A stretch of 48,267 nucleotides of DNA from positions 1 to 48,267 of the forward strand of contig CAMAWD010000044.1 in assembly GCA_945861785.1 (NCBI GenBank), in the 5' to 3' direction. Within the stretch, counting starts at the first letter, position 1. Each line of letters starts with the position of its first letter. Below the pieces are notes generated by a model, which was not told where the DNA came from, ran no database searches, and saw only the letters and a program-made list of their open reading frames with translations. The DNA comes from Rhodoferax sp. OV413. GTDB taxonomy: Bacteria > Pseudomonadota > Gammaproteobacteria > Burkholderiales > Burkholderiaceae_C. A program made the translations under genes and the position numbers. Positions 26,501 through 35,013 of the stretch are shown piece after piece.

Positions 26501-27271
26501 GTGAAAGCTGTATTTGCCCTGTTGTGTTCGTTGTTGCTTGCGCCAACTCTGGTTTGGGGTGCCCCCACAGCGGAAGAGATCCTTGCCGCGAGTGATGCAA
26601 TTCGGAACCCTGGCAAGCCATTCAGCGTTACCGTCACGCTGACGGAGTTTCAGGCACGCAAACAAGTCGATACCAGCACCTTGGTCAGTTATTCCCGCAT
26701 CAACCAGACTGGCGGGCAGTTCTCCAGCCTGATTCGGTTTGTTCAGCCCGCGCGGGATGCCGGCAAATTGATGCTCAAGAACGGCAACGACATGTGGTTT
26801 TACGACCCGGTCTCCAAAGCCAGTGTGCGGCTTTCGCCGCAGCAGCGCTTGTTGGGTCAAGCGTCCAATGGCGACGTGGCGACGGTCAATTTGGCGCGCG
26901 ACTACAAAGCAAGCTTGGCCGCCACAGAGGCGGTGCAGGATGGCGAAGGCAAGAGCCGCTCAGCCCATAAACTGATGCTGACGGCGGGTTCCCCCGATGT
27001 CACCTATGCGAGTATCGAGATGTGGGTCGACGCCGCCAACAACCAGCCGATCAAAGCCAAGTTTTTTGCGGAGTCTGCACGGCTGCTGAAAACCGCCTTT
27101 TACCGCAAGTACCAGCCGCAACTGGGCACTGACCGACCCACAGAAACTGTGATCATCGATGGCCTCAATCCGCAGTCGGTAACTATCCTGCGCTTGTCGG
27201 ACTATGTTGCCAGGGCCATTCCTGACACCTGGTTTCAGCGTGATTTTCTTCCTCGATTTCAACCGGACTGA
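26501..27271 (+). CDS. LolA-like outer-membrane lipoprotein-sorting periplasmic protein
   Basis: A 256-residue precursor with a signal peptide (AVFALLCSLLLAPTLVWG, then APTAEEIL). The mature protein matches the outer membrane lipoprotein-sorting family (LolA/LolB fold): RFVQPARDAGKLMLKNGNDM followed by WFYDPVSKASVRLSP. The GTG start is preceded by an excellent ribosome site AGAAGGAG. Proteins of this fold carry lipids or lipoproteins across the periplasm; relatives sit beside RND or ABC exporters. It is 18 bases downstream of the permease and 4 bases before the barrel gene. Confidence 0.87.
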   Translation: MKAVFALLCSLLLAPTLVWGAPTAEEILAASDAIRNPGKPFSVTVTLTEFQARKQVDTSTLVSYSRINQTGGQFSSLIRFVQPARDAGKLMLKNGNDMWFYDPVSKASVRLSPQQRLLGQASNGDVATVNLARDYKASLAATEAVQDGEGKSRSAHKLMLTAGSPDVTYASIEMWVDAANNQPIKAKFFAESARLLKTAFYRKYQPQLGTDRPTETVIIDGLNPQSVTILRLSDYVARAIPDTWFQRDFLPRFQPD

Positions 27272-27275
27272 AACC

Positions 27276-28556
27276 ATGCGCCTCGCGAACATGACATTCG
27301 TATCGCTGGCCGTCGGGCTCGTGTTGGCGGCAGCGCAACCGGTGTTCGCTGCGGCCGATGCTGAGGCAGACGCGCTGAACCTGGAGGGGGCTGCAACCGG
27401 GCCGGTATCGACCACCAACAAGGCACCAAAGATATTTTTCGAAGGCGCACTCGGCAATGCAAGCCAGCGTTATCAGTCGGATAGCCGCGAGCTGGGGCGT
27501 GCCACGTTCGATTTGTCCTACACCGCACCCATTGGCCAGGGATTGCGGCTGGTCCTGTCTGATCGTGTGGACAACATCCATCCTGCTGATGGCGGCGCTG
27601 ACTCCACCGTCAACAGCCTTCGCGAAGCCTATGTCAGTTGGCAACCCCAAGGGGGCAATACCGTTCTTGAGTTCGGTCGTATCAATCTTCGGTACGGCGT
27701 GGCTTATGGCTACAACCCAACCGACTTTTTCCGTGACGGAAGTCTGCGAACCCTTACATCTGCAGACCCTTTCGCACTGAGGGATAACCGGCTCGGCACC
27801 GTCATGTTGCGCGCCCAACAACTTTGGCCAACCGGGTCCTTGTCGTTCGCGTATTCGCCCAAACTGCAGAGTCGCCCCAGTGCGGATGGCTGGAGTCTGG
27901 ATCTGGGCGCCACCAACAACCGTGATCGTGTATTGCTGGCGCTGGGCACGCAGATCTCGCAACGCGTCAATTCCCAAGTCTTGCTCTACAAGGAGGATGG
28001 TGCATCACCCACAGTCGGTGCGAGTGTGACTGCACTGCTGTCAGATGCTGCCACAGCCCACGCGGAGTGGTCCCGTGGGCGAGAGCCCGGCTTGTTGACC
28101 CGTACGTTGGCATTGCCCGTGGCATCCACCACGGAAAACCGGTTCGCCGCCGGGCTGACCTACACGACACTTGGCAAACTGTCGGTCACTGCGGAATACC
28201 AATACAACGGTTTTGCCTTGGGCAAGCGCGATTGGGCCAACCTGGGGGCAACTTCTCCATTGACCCAAGTGGCCTATTTGGTCGACGCGCAGCGCCTGCA
28301 GGAACTGGCCCCCAGGCAGGCCTATCTGATCTACCTGACCCAAAAAGGCCTTGGCCTGAAAGACCTGGACCTGACCGCCTTTTTGCGCATCAACCCATTG
28401 GACAAGAGCCGCCTGGCTTGGGTTGAGTTGCGCCACCACTGGCCGAGTTTTGACCTGGCATTTCAGTTGCAGCAGAACATGGGGCGTTTGACCAGTGAGT
28501 TCGGAATCCTGCCGGACAGGCGGGTGATGCAGGTGTTGGGGACGTACTACTTTTAG
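27276..28556 (+). CDS. Outer-membrane beta-barrel protein of the Lol-like operon
   Basis: A 426-residue precursor with a signal peptide (MTFVSLAVGLVLAAAQPVFA). Alternating strands fill the mature part and it ends in LGTYYF, an aromatic-terminated barrel strand. Segments such as LREAYVSWQPQGGNTVLEFG and INLRYGVAYGYNPTDFFRD resemble the alginate-export/DUF1302-like barrels. It would be the outer-membrane end of the putative transport route. ATG 27276 was chosen over the longer open frame because it gives the signal peptide and lies 4 bases after the previous stop. Confidence 0.82.
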   Translation: MRLANMTFVSLAVGLVLAAAQPVFAAADAEADALNLEGAATGPVSTTNKAPKIFFEGALGNASQRYQSDSRELGRATFDLSYTAPIGQGLRLVLSDRVDNIHPADGGADSTVNSLREAYVSWQPQGGNTVLEFGRINLRYGVAYGYNPTDFFRDGSLRTLTSADPFALRDNRLGTVMLRAQQLWPTGSLSFAYSPKLQSRPSADGWSLDLGATNNRDRVLLALGTQISQRVNSQVLLYKEDGASPTVGASVTALLSDAATAHAEWSRGREPGLLTRTLALPVASTTENRFAAGLTYTTLGKLSVTAEYQYNGFALGKRDWANLGATSPLTQVAYLVDAQRLQELAPRQAYLIYLTQKGLGLKDLDLTAFLRINPLDKSRLAWVELRHHWPSFDLAFQLQQNMGRLTSEFGILPDRRVMQVLGTYYF

Positions 28557-28604
28557 CTGTCACCCCAGCCCAGGTCACCGTTGAAATTTGCCCGTTTGAA
28601 GACC

Positions 28605-29756
28605 ATGCCCATGGCGAATCCACTGTCAATCTGCATGGTCTCAGACGATTTTCTGCCTGCAGCAACTGGTGTAGGAACGCACATCAAGCTGCTGGCACCT
28701 GGGCTTGTTCGACTCGGCCACCGTGTATCGGTCGTGACGACCCGCCGCAAGGGCGAACCGGAAGTTGAGCAATGGGAGGGGCTGACCATCTACCGGGTGT
28801 TTACTGTTCCTGCCTATGGTTTTTACCAGGCGTTGCCGTCCGGGCGCACGTTGCGACGCATTTTCGAGGCCGTCAAGCCGGATCTGGTCCATCACCATTA
28901 CGTCGGTTACATGATGATGCGTGTGTGCAGTATTGCTGAGTCGTTGCGCTTGCCCCAGGTATCTACCTACCATTTCAGTTCTGAGGTGCTGACCCAGCCC
29001 CTGCCCATGCGCCCCTTTGCACCATTGGTGCGCAGGCTGCTGGTCAGCTACAACAATCGCTTCAACCTTGTCATCGCGCCGTCGCAAAACCTGGCTCTGC
29101 AGATCGCCAGTGAAGGCGTGCGCACGCCGGTACGGTTCATTACAAACCCAGTGGTTTTTGGTGGCAGTTCGCAAGTCACGCCTGCTGAGCGTACATCCGA
29201 TTTCACTGTGTTGTATGCCGGCCGGCTCGGTCAGGAAAAAAACATTGGCTACTTGCTGAAGGCGTTTGCCGGCCTTCTGAAACAGGCACCCAACGCCGTC
29301 TTGTGGGTGGCTGGCCGCGGCCCCGAGGGCCCTGCGTTGCAGAGCTTATGTACCCAACTCGGTATCAGCGACAAGGTCGCATTCCTTGGGTTTCTGGACC
29401 ATCCGACGCTTGCCACCTATTACGCCGCCTGCGACGTTTTTGTCCTGCCCTCACTTGTGGAGACCCAAGGTTTGGTCGCCATGGAGGCCATGCGGTTCTC
29501 GCGCCCGGTTATCGTCACGAAGGCAATCGTGTCGGCGCAAGAACTGGTTGAACATGGTGTGAACGGGTACATTGTCGATCCTGGCTCCGTGCAAGACCTG
29601 ACAGACCGCCTTGTGCACCTTGCAGCCGCCCCGGCCTTGTGCCAGGCCATGGGGGTCGCTAGTTATGCGCGTGCTGAAGCGTATCGCCCCGAGTTGGTGG
29701 TCGCTGCAACTGAGGCCGCCTACCGCGAAGTCCTTGCCCGGGTTGGTCGTGGCTGA
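28605..29756 (+). CDS. Glycosyltransferase family 4 (GT-B fold)
   Basis: A 383-residue cytoplasmic glycosyltransferase. The N-terminal domain holds the acceptor loop SDDFLPAATGVGTHIKLLAP. The donor-binding domain starts at VLYAGRLGQEKNIGYLLKAF and contains LPSLVETQGLVAMEAMRFSR with the family E-x7-E arrangement (Glu of VETQG and of MEAM). ATG 28605 has GAAGA just upstream; ATG 28611 and TTG 28581 are alternatives. It is 48 bases after the barrel gene and overlaps the PIG-L deacetylase gene by 8 bases. A GT4 plus PIG-L pair is the plan of GlcNAc transfer followed by de-N-acetylation, as in mycothiol and bacillithiol synthesis, but the acceptor here is unknown. Confidence 0.9.
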   Translation: MPMANPLSICMVSDDFLPAATGVGTHIKLLAPGLVRLGHRVSVVTTRRKGEPEVEQWEGLTIYRVFTVPAYGFYQALPSGRTLRRIFEAVKPDLVHHHYVGYMMMRVCSIAESLRLPQVSTYHFSSEVLTQPLPMRPFAPLVRRLLVSYNNRFNLVIAPSQNLALQIASEGVRTPVRFITNPVVFGGSSQVTPAERTSDFTVLYAGRLGQEKNIGYLLKAFAGLLKQAPNAVLWVAGRGPEGPALQSLCTQLGISDKVAFLGFLDHPTLATYYAACDVFVLPSLVETQGLVAMEAMRFSRPVIVTKAIVSAQELVEHGVNGYIVDPGSVQDLTDRLVHLAAAPALCQAMGVASYARAEAYRPELVVAATEAAYREVLARVGRG

Positions 29757-30705
29757 CCAGACACCCAACCGACAAACTTACCGGGCGGTGATTATTTCGC
29801 CGCACCTCGACGACGCGGTGTTTTCTTGCGGCGGGTGGATGACGCAGCTGCTCCGAGAGGGGCCGGTGTTGGTGCTCAATGTGTTCACCGGATACCTTGG
29901 CGATCTGAAAATTCATGGTGCGGTGCTCGGTGAAGAACGCTACCTTGAAGAGGCTGCCGCGGCCGCGTTCATGGGCTTCGAGTCGCACAGCCTGGGCGAA
30001 CTTGATGCACCTTTCCGGCGCCCAGCCTATCGGCAACTCGGCAACATTTTCCGCCCGCCAGTGGCGGAGGACCTACATTGGTTGCCCAGCCTGCGGCAAA
30101 GGATTTTTGGTGAGTTGGGCAAGATTGATTTTCAGCAATTGTTGGTGCCGCTAGGCGTGGGCTGGCATGTGGACCACGTTGTCACGCACATGGTTTTTGA
30201 CGCTTGGGTCGAACAGGACAAATTGCTGTATTACGAGGACGCTTCGTATTGCTGCATTCCGCATGCCACGCGTTACCGGCTCGACGACATCGCGACTTAT
30301 GCTGTGACACCAAGTGACGACAGCTTGCTGCCCTTTAACGAGACCCGGGCTTGGTGGCAGGCGGCGAAGGCGTACGCAAATACGGCCTTGATGAAAAACC
30401 TGCAACCCTGGATTTTGCGCAAGTTGGCTGTGCCGGCGACAAGTATTTACCTGTACCGATTGATGGGCCAACATAGGAGCAGGGCTACGGCGGCCATCAA
30501 AAGGGCCTTTGTGGCAACCTCAGTTTCATTCGGCCAAACGGATCTTGACCACAAGGTCGATGCGATGGCCCTTTATGGCAGTCAGTTCAAAGAGTTTTTC
30601 GAGTCGCGCGAGGATTGTGTGGCGACGCTTGGGTCGTATTGCCGACGGTCCCGGCAGAGGGGAATTAGTGCTGAACGCTACTGGTTGTTGCATGGTTCTG
30701 CATGA
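29749..30705 (+). CDS. PIG-L family Zn-dependent N-deacetylase
   Basis: A 318-residue LmbE/PIG-L protein. The zinc-site motif PHLDD (H19, D21, D22; consensus PHPDD) is near the N-terminus, and the third ligand region is H140-V-D142-H143. The family removes N-acetyl from GlcNAc-linked lipids or metabolites. The start is uncertain: the frame is open upstream inside the glycosyltransferase gene, and GTG 29749, overlapping its stop, puts the zinc motif at the usual distance. It is the last gene of the Lol-like run. Confidence 0.85.
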   Translation: MADQTPNRQTYRAVIISPHLDDAVFSCGGWMTQLLREGPVLVLNVFTGYLGDLKIHGAVLGEERYLEEAAAAAFMGFESHSLGELDAPFRRPAYRQLGNIFRPPVAEDLHWLPSLRQRIFGELGKIDFQQLLVPLGVGWHVDHVVTHMVFDAWVEQDKLLYYEDASYCCIPHATRYRLDDIATYAVTPSDDSLLPFNETRAWWQAAKAYANTALMKNLQPWILRKLAVPATSIYLYRLMGQHRSRATAAIKRAFVATSVSFGQTDLDHKVDAMALYGSQFKEFFESREDCVATLGSYCRRSRQRGISAERYWLLHGSA

Positions 30706-30885
30706 GTCGTGTCGGCTAGTCAGCGAATTTCGGGCAAGGTCAATTGGCAAGGGCTTTGCCGATGGCCTAGTTGCAAATGACTGGTAGCAGTTGGGGAGTC
30801 GCTGCGTTCTGACTTATATGCTGGCCCGCAGTTGCTCCAAGTTGCATGCTGACTGCAGGCCCGACGCGATGTTTCGATCGGTCAA

Positions 30886-30914
30886 TAGAAAAAGGGCACC
30901 GAGGTGCCCTTTAA
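30886..30914 (-). terminator. Rho-independent terminator of the PEP-CTERM gene
   Basis: A perfect stem AAAGGGCAC/GTGCCCTTT with a 4-base loop is followed on the minus strand by TTTTTC. It lies 22 bases past the PEP-CTERM stop codon. It could also stop plus-strand transcripts from the PIG-L gene, with a weaker T-tract. Confidence 0.85.
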
Positions 30915-30935
30915 TTCGAAATCAATCGATTCAAC

Positions 30936-31778
30936 TTACTTGGCCATTGCCTTCCGACGGCGTACGGCACCAAGGCCCAACATCGCGAGGCCAACCAAAG
31001 CCAGCGAACCTGGCTCAGGAACGGTAATGACTTCATTGATCGAAAGGTCAACGGTACCGATACCGCCAGTAAAGTTAACTTGGGCCAAGAGCGCTCCAAC
31101 GTCGGTCAAATCTGCCGCACCAAAAGCGGACGTAAAGCGAAACGCCCCACTGCCCAAAACGCTACCCCCTACATCAGTGGCACCTTCAAAATCTGCGAAC
31201 AGAATTGGGCTGCTATCAGGAAGTCCACCAGTATGTGCAACTGAAGCCAACACAAGAGTTGTTGATCTGCCACCGCTAGAAAACACGGTCATAGCAAAAT
31301 CAAAACCGATGTCTGCTTCCTGTACGTTGATCTTAAAGGCATTGCCACCAAGCTTGAAGTTGTGCCCACCGAGACCGCCGGCACTTAGTGTGCCGAGAAA
31401 CGTTGCTTGGCTACCATTAAACACTGTACCGGTAACCGCTTCATTCATGCCATCCCACTTCAAAAAGGCGGTGCCAGCCGCCCCACTGGGTGTGCTGTAC
31501 TTGTACATGCTGGATTCAACGATCGACTCGATACCACCCGATCCACCACCTATTTTTTCAACATACAAATCTCGCTGGCCGCCAATGATGCTTGTGGTTG
31601 CACCATTGACACTCGAGTATTTCCCTAGGCCATTGATCGTCGTGTCCCGCAACAAAATGTCGCCAAGCCCATCAGTTCCTTGATCTACCGAAAAATCGTC
31701 AATGACAATTGTGGCCTGCGCGATCATCGCCATACCTGCGATAGCTGCAGCTACGGCCATCTTTGCGAATTTTTTCAT
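30936..31778 (-). CDS. PEP-CTERM sorting domain protein (exosortase substrate)
   Basis: A 280-residue exported protein. The signal peptide is AKMAVAAAIAGMAMIAQA. The body is Gly/Ser/Thr-rich with predicted strand-forming repeats and no Cys. The C-terminus has VPEPGSLALVGLAMLGLG then AVRRRK, the PEP-CTERM tripartite signal (VPEP, hydrophobic helix, basic cluster) recognised by exosortase A, which is encoded at 43915-45486. The protein is expected to be processed and held at or released from the surface within the exopolysaccharide matrix. The ribosome site AAGGAGT is strong. A sigma-54-type promoter lies 73-90 bases upstream. I do not recognise the N-terminal domain. Confidence 0.95.
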   Translation of the reverse strand: MKKFAKMAVAAAIAGMAMIAQATIVIDDFSVDQGTDGLGDILLRDTTINGLGKYSSVNGATTSIIGGQRDLYVEKIGGGSGGIESIVESSMYKYSTPSGAAGTAFLKWDGMNEAVTGTVFNGSQATFLGTLSAGGLGGHNFKLGGNAFKINVQEADIGFDFAMTVFSSGGRSTTLVLASVAHTGGLPDSSPILFADFEGATDVGGSVLGSGAFRFTSAFGAADLTDVGALLAQVNFTGGIGTVDLSINEVITVPEPGSLALVGLAMLGLGAVRRRKAMAK

Positions 31779-32119
31779 TTCACTTACTCCTTAAAACCTG
31801 TTGAAGATTTGATTGCCAGTGCTGACAATCCCGAACCTGCCCAGAGCCATAAGCAGTGACCGTGCCAGTTGGGACGATTTGTGAAAAATCAAAGGCTTAG
31901 CCAGCTTTGCGGTTGTTGGTCAGTGAACACAGTGACGGCGCTGTAAAAAAAGCCGACGGTCATTGATGGCGGAGTTGGCAGTCAAAACAGCAGGTGTGCG
32001 AAATCGACAAACTGGTTTACCCTTGCCACAAAGCGTGAGATTACGCGCTCGACTCTTTGATGGGTCTGTCGGAGGTTTTCTCTCGTCTGCGCCCGCATTG
32101 GATCAACCAGGCCCCACCC
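31779..32119. other. Divergent leader region between PEP-CTERM and DMT genes
   Basis: 341 bases. The left end holds the minus-strand leader and sigma-54 promoter of the PEP-CTERM gene. The remainder (31870-32119) contains a short A-run flanked by GCTG/GCCGAC but no gene or clear promoter for the plus strand; an alternative in-frame start of the DMT gene lies at 32060. Confidence 0.5.
31851..31868 (-). promoter_or_regulatory. Sigma-54 (-24/-12) promoter of the PEP-CTERM gene
   Basis: On the minus strand the sequence reads CTGGCACGGTCACTGCTT. It matches the consensus TGGCACR-N4-TTGCW at all -24 positions and misses only the first T of the -12 element. GG and GC are separated by exactly 10 bases. 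The predicted start leaves a leader of about 63 bases. PEP-CTERM genes in betaproteobacterial XrtA systems are known to be controlled by the PrsK/PrsR two-component pair with sigma-54, which fits. Confidence 0.8.
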
Positions 32120-32953
32120 ATGTCCGTAGTTGCCACCACCCTCGCTGCCACCCTGTTTATCCAGCTTGGTTATTTCCTCTGGAAGTTGTCTGCCGAAGGG
32201 CAGCCCAAGATCGGCGGCGCTCCTGCATGGGTGGTCGCCCGCGCCCTGGTGACCGACTGGAAGTGGGTGTCCGGGTTTGTTGCCACCAACCTGGGCTGGG
32301 TGCTGTTTGTGCGGGCCACGGCGCTGGGCGACATCAGCTTGGTGCAACCGCTGATGTCGGCCGGGGACTTGCTGCTGGTAATTCTGGCTGTGGTGTTCTT
32401 GAAAGAGCGGTTGGCCGGTATTGAATGGGCCGGGGTGCTCCTGACGGTGCTTGGCGCGGTGGCCTTGGCGTGGGAGGCTGAAGACTCTCAAGTCAGCGCG
32501 TTTGCCGGCACACGGCTGGTGCTGTTGATGGGTATTCTCATCGTGACAGGTGGGGTGCTGCTGCTGGCCAACCGCACTTCCAAGCGCCCTGAGATTCTCC
32601 TGGCGCTGGTGGTTGGTATGTGTTTTGGCGCAGGGTCGGTGTTGACCAAAGCCTTGACTGCGGGCTATTCCGGGCCGGGCCAGACAATGATGACCTGGTC
32701 GATCTTGATCAACCCCTTGCTGCTGGGTGTGGTTGCGGCCAATGTGGCGGGGCTGATTCTGTTGCAAGCTGCGTTCCAGCGTGGCCGTGCTGCGGTGATT
32801 GTTCCCCTGCAATTGGCGGTGGCCAATGCCGTCACCGTGCTTGCAGGCATCTTGATTTTTGCCGAAAATATTTCGTCGATTCGGGCGGCTGGAATCGGCC
32901 TGATCGTGCTTGGCACGGTGATGTTGCACCTCAAGCGGCACAAGGCTTACTGA
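32120..32953 (+). CDS. DMT/EamA-family membrane transporter
   Basis: A 277-residue inner-membrane protein with about ten hydrophobic segments in two repeats. The second half of each repeat is the better conserved (ISLVQPLMSAGDLLLVILAV and LKERLAGIEWAGVLLTVLGA; AAVIVPLQLAVANAVTVLAG). It has the EamA/drug-metabolite transporter plan, and some members flip lipid-linked sugars or export metabolites. ATG 32120 begins at the first TM; 32060 or TTG 32057 would add 20-21 residues, and no good ribosome site decides between them. It is tail-to-tail with the nitroreductase gene, 24 bases apart. Confidence 0.82.
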   Translation: MSVVATTLAATLFIQLGYFLWKLSAEGQPKIGGAPAWVVARALVTDWKWVSGFVATNLGWVLFVRATALGDISLVQPLMSAGDLLLVILAVVFLKERLAGIEWAGVLLTVLGAVALAWEAEDSQVSAFAGTRLVLLMGILIVTGGVLLLANRTSKRPEILLALVVGMCFGAGSVLTKALTAGYSGPGQTMMTWSILINPLLLGVVAANVAGLILLQAAFQRGRAAVIVPLQLAVANAVTVLAGILIFAENISSIRAAGIGLIVLGTVMLHLKRHKAY

Positions 32954-32977
32954 GCCCTTGGCCTTGCTTGGGGCAAC

Positions 32978-34045
32978 TCAGCGCATCAGGTCGGGCAGGT
33001 CCAGCCGGATGGACCTGCTTTTGGGCACTATGCAACTGCCTAACCGGAAGAAAAGCCCGAACGGGTCGGTGGCATTGGCCCCCGCCAGTTCTTCAAACGC
33101 AATTGCCACCGCCATTGCCTCATCGAACAGTTCGGCCTGCGCCGAAAACCGTCGGCCACTGCGCGCATACCAGCGGAAGATGACTGGCGTCATTTCGGGT
33201 TGGCTGTGCAGCCCCAACTGCGTGGCTGTGAGCCATATGCGTTGCCAGGCGGCGCCGAGCTTCACCCAGTCGTCAAGCTGGGTTGGTATCTGTTTGGGCC
33301 GCACCAGCAAGTGCGCAGCGCAAAAAAGCGCTGGCAGCAGGTCGAGCTGAATGCGCGGGGGGATCGTGCCGCCCAGAAACCGGTTGAAAAAATGGACCCT
33401 CTCCCAGCTTTGCATGACCCATTGCATCAGCCGTGCCGTGGCCGGATCAACCCCGACTGCCGGCTCGGGAATGCGGTCTTTGCTGAATTGGACGCCCCAC
33501 TCGATGATTTCCTTGTGAACCGGGTACGCCTCCTTGCAGGTGAGGCGGATCCTGGCGCTTTTCCAAAGCAGGGTGGCCACCTTCCAGCGCTGGGGCCAGC
33601 CTTCAAACAGCGTGACGTCTACCTCATTGCCGCCAGCTGCCACCAAGGCCTCGCGTTGGATTGTCGTGAGTGGCGTGGTCTTCATCGGCCGGCGTTGCAC
33701 CGTGCGCCGTTCGATACATTCCAGCAGCGGACTCTTCTGAATGCCTGGCGTGGCCGAGAAGTGAACGTCATACACCGGCTTGCGATCGTCGCCGCCGGAC
33801 GCGCTTTGCCACGTGCATGAATGCCCGAAACCAGTGGCGGCAATACGAAATGTCTCAAGCAATGCCCCATGGGCAATGTGACTCGGATGACCATCGAAGT
33901 CGTAGAGGATATGGTCGCGGGTATCGTGGCCGTGTACCCGCACATGCGCATCGTCAACAATCTCGAAGCGCCAAGGCTGGGTGTTGTCACCGCTGGGCGC
34001 CCAGCGGGCGAGGCCAAGAATGTGGGTCAGTGTGTCACGGTTCAC
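32978..34045 (-). CDS. Nitroreductase-fold FMN oxidoreductase, long form
   Basis: A 355-residue protein, longer than ordinary nitroreductases (about 200). It starts LGLARWAPSGDNTQPWRFEI, the family FMN-binding segment, and has RRTVQRRPMK near residue 113 and a C-terminal FDEAMAVAIAFEELA with GLFFRLG. The size and low similarity in the middle suggest the two-lobed type related to ThiF-associated nitroreductases such as the mycobacterial Rv1355c family. The GTG start has AAGGA seven bases upstream. It is divergent from the hydroxylase gene; the ThiF-type gene follows two genes on. The reaction is unknown. Confidence 0.8.
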   Translation of the reverse strand: MNRDTLTHILGLARWAPSGDNTQPWRFEIVDDAHVRVHGHDTRDHILYDFDGHPSHIAHGALLETFRIAATGFGHSCTWQSASGGDDRKPVYDVHFSATPGIQKSPLLECIERRTVQRRPMKTTPLTTIQREALVAAGGNEVDVTLFEGWPQRWKVATLLWKSARIRLTCKEAYPVHKEIIEWGVQFSKDRIPEPAVGVDPATARLMQWVMQSWERVHFFNRFLGGTIPPRIQLDLLPALFCAAHLLVRPKQIPTQLDDWVKLGAAWQRIWLTATQLGLHSQPEMTPVIFRWYARSGRRFSAQAELFDEAMAVAIAFEELAGANATDPFGLFFRLGSCIVPKSRSIRLDLPDLMR

Positions 34046-34215
34046 GCGGGCGTCCTTACGATACTGGCGTTCAGCAGAGGCCTGCGTAGACTATCACGGC
34101 AGCGGCTTCGTCAGCTTGCCTCAGGCGGTCCAAAGCGCGATACTTTGATCTGAATCGGGCAATAGCCATTTTTGAAACCACCTTCAATTCGGCTGCGAGC
34201 CGGGGGCACTTCACC

Positions 34216-34944
34216 ATGGACACTACCATTCCCAAACACGACCACCTGGCTGACCCAACCGGGGCGACGCTTCCGTTTGGCTCGGCTGCGTACAGGAGTT
34301 TCTTCCGCAACCATCTGGCCGGCAAGTTGAATGGCAACCTCTATGTCTTGGCCAACCTGTCGCTGCTGGTGGCGATCATTGCAGCCTTGGCGCTGTCCAT
34401 TCCCAAATACGAACCCTACTTTTTGGTGTTGCTCCCTGGGTATTTCATGTTTGTGAACGGGATTGAGTACGTGCTGCACCGTTACCCGATGCACCACAAG
34501 ACGCCCGGGTTCATGGTGGTCTACGAACACGTTACGACCCACCACAATTTTTACGCCAACCAGGACTTCTATTTTGAAGAGCCGCGCGACTATTACGCTG
34601 CGGTGTTGCCGTATTACATTTTCATTGGGCTCACCGTGGTCATCGGTTCTGTGTCAGGCGTGATCTACCTTGGGTTCGGGTTGGCCAACGCCTTGTTTTT
34701 TGCTTTGGTGGCCTATTCGTATTACCTCACCTACGAGCTTTTGCATTTCACCTATCACATGCCCGCGGACAGTTTGATGAAAAAGCTGCCTTTTATCAAC
34801 GGCCTTTCCCGAGCGCACATCCTTCACCACCAGACCAAGCTGATGGCGCACTACAACTTCAACATCACATTCCCGATCTATGACTGGCTGTTGGGCACAA
34901 GTTACAAAGGCCCAATGCCCGACTCGCTGCCTCAAGCGAAGTGA
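34216..34944 (+). CDS. Membrane di-iron hydroxylase/desaturase (fatty acid hydroxylase superfamily)
   Basis: A 242-residue membrane protein with about four hydrophobic segments and histidine clusters of the fatty acid hydroxylase/sterol desaturase kind: HRYPMHH (88-94), HVTTHH (105-110), H177/H181 (HFTYH) and HILHHQ (201-206), with H212 after it. Such proteins hydroxylate or desaturate lipids using a di-iron centre. An intact set of ligands suggests activity. The lipid is unknown. It is 170 bases from the divergent nitroreductase and 69 bases before the ThiF-type gene. Confidence 0.85.
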   Translation: MDTTIPKHDHLADPTGATLPFGSAAYRSFFRNHLAGKLNGNLYVLANLSLLVAIIAALALSIPKYEPYFLVLLPGYFMFVNGIEYVLHRYPMHHKTPGFMVVYEHVTTHHNFYANQDFYFEEPRDYYAAVLPYYIFIGLTVVIGSVSGVIYLGFGLANALFFALVAYSYYLTYELLHFTYHMPADSLMKKLPFINGLSRAHILHHQTKLMAHYNFNITFPIYDWLLGTSYKGPMPDSLPQAK

Positions 34945-35013
34945 TTTGGGGCCGGGCACGCCCCGCGAACCCAGCCAAGCACAATTGGAACGTGCGCTTC
35001 TTCAAGGCTTCTA

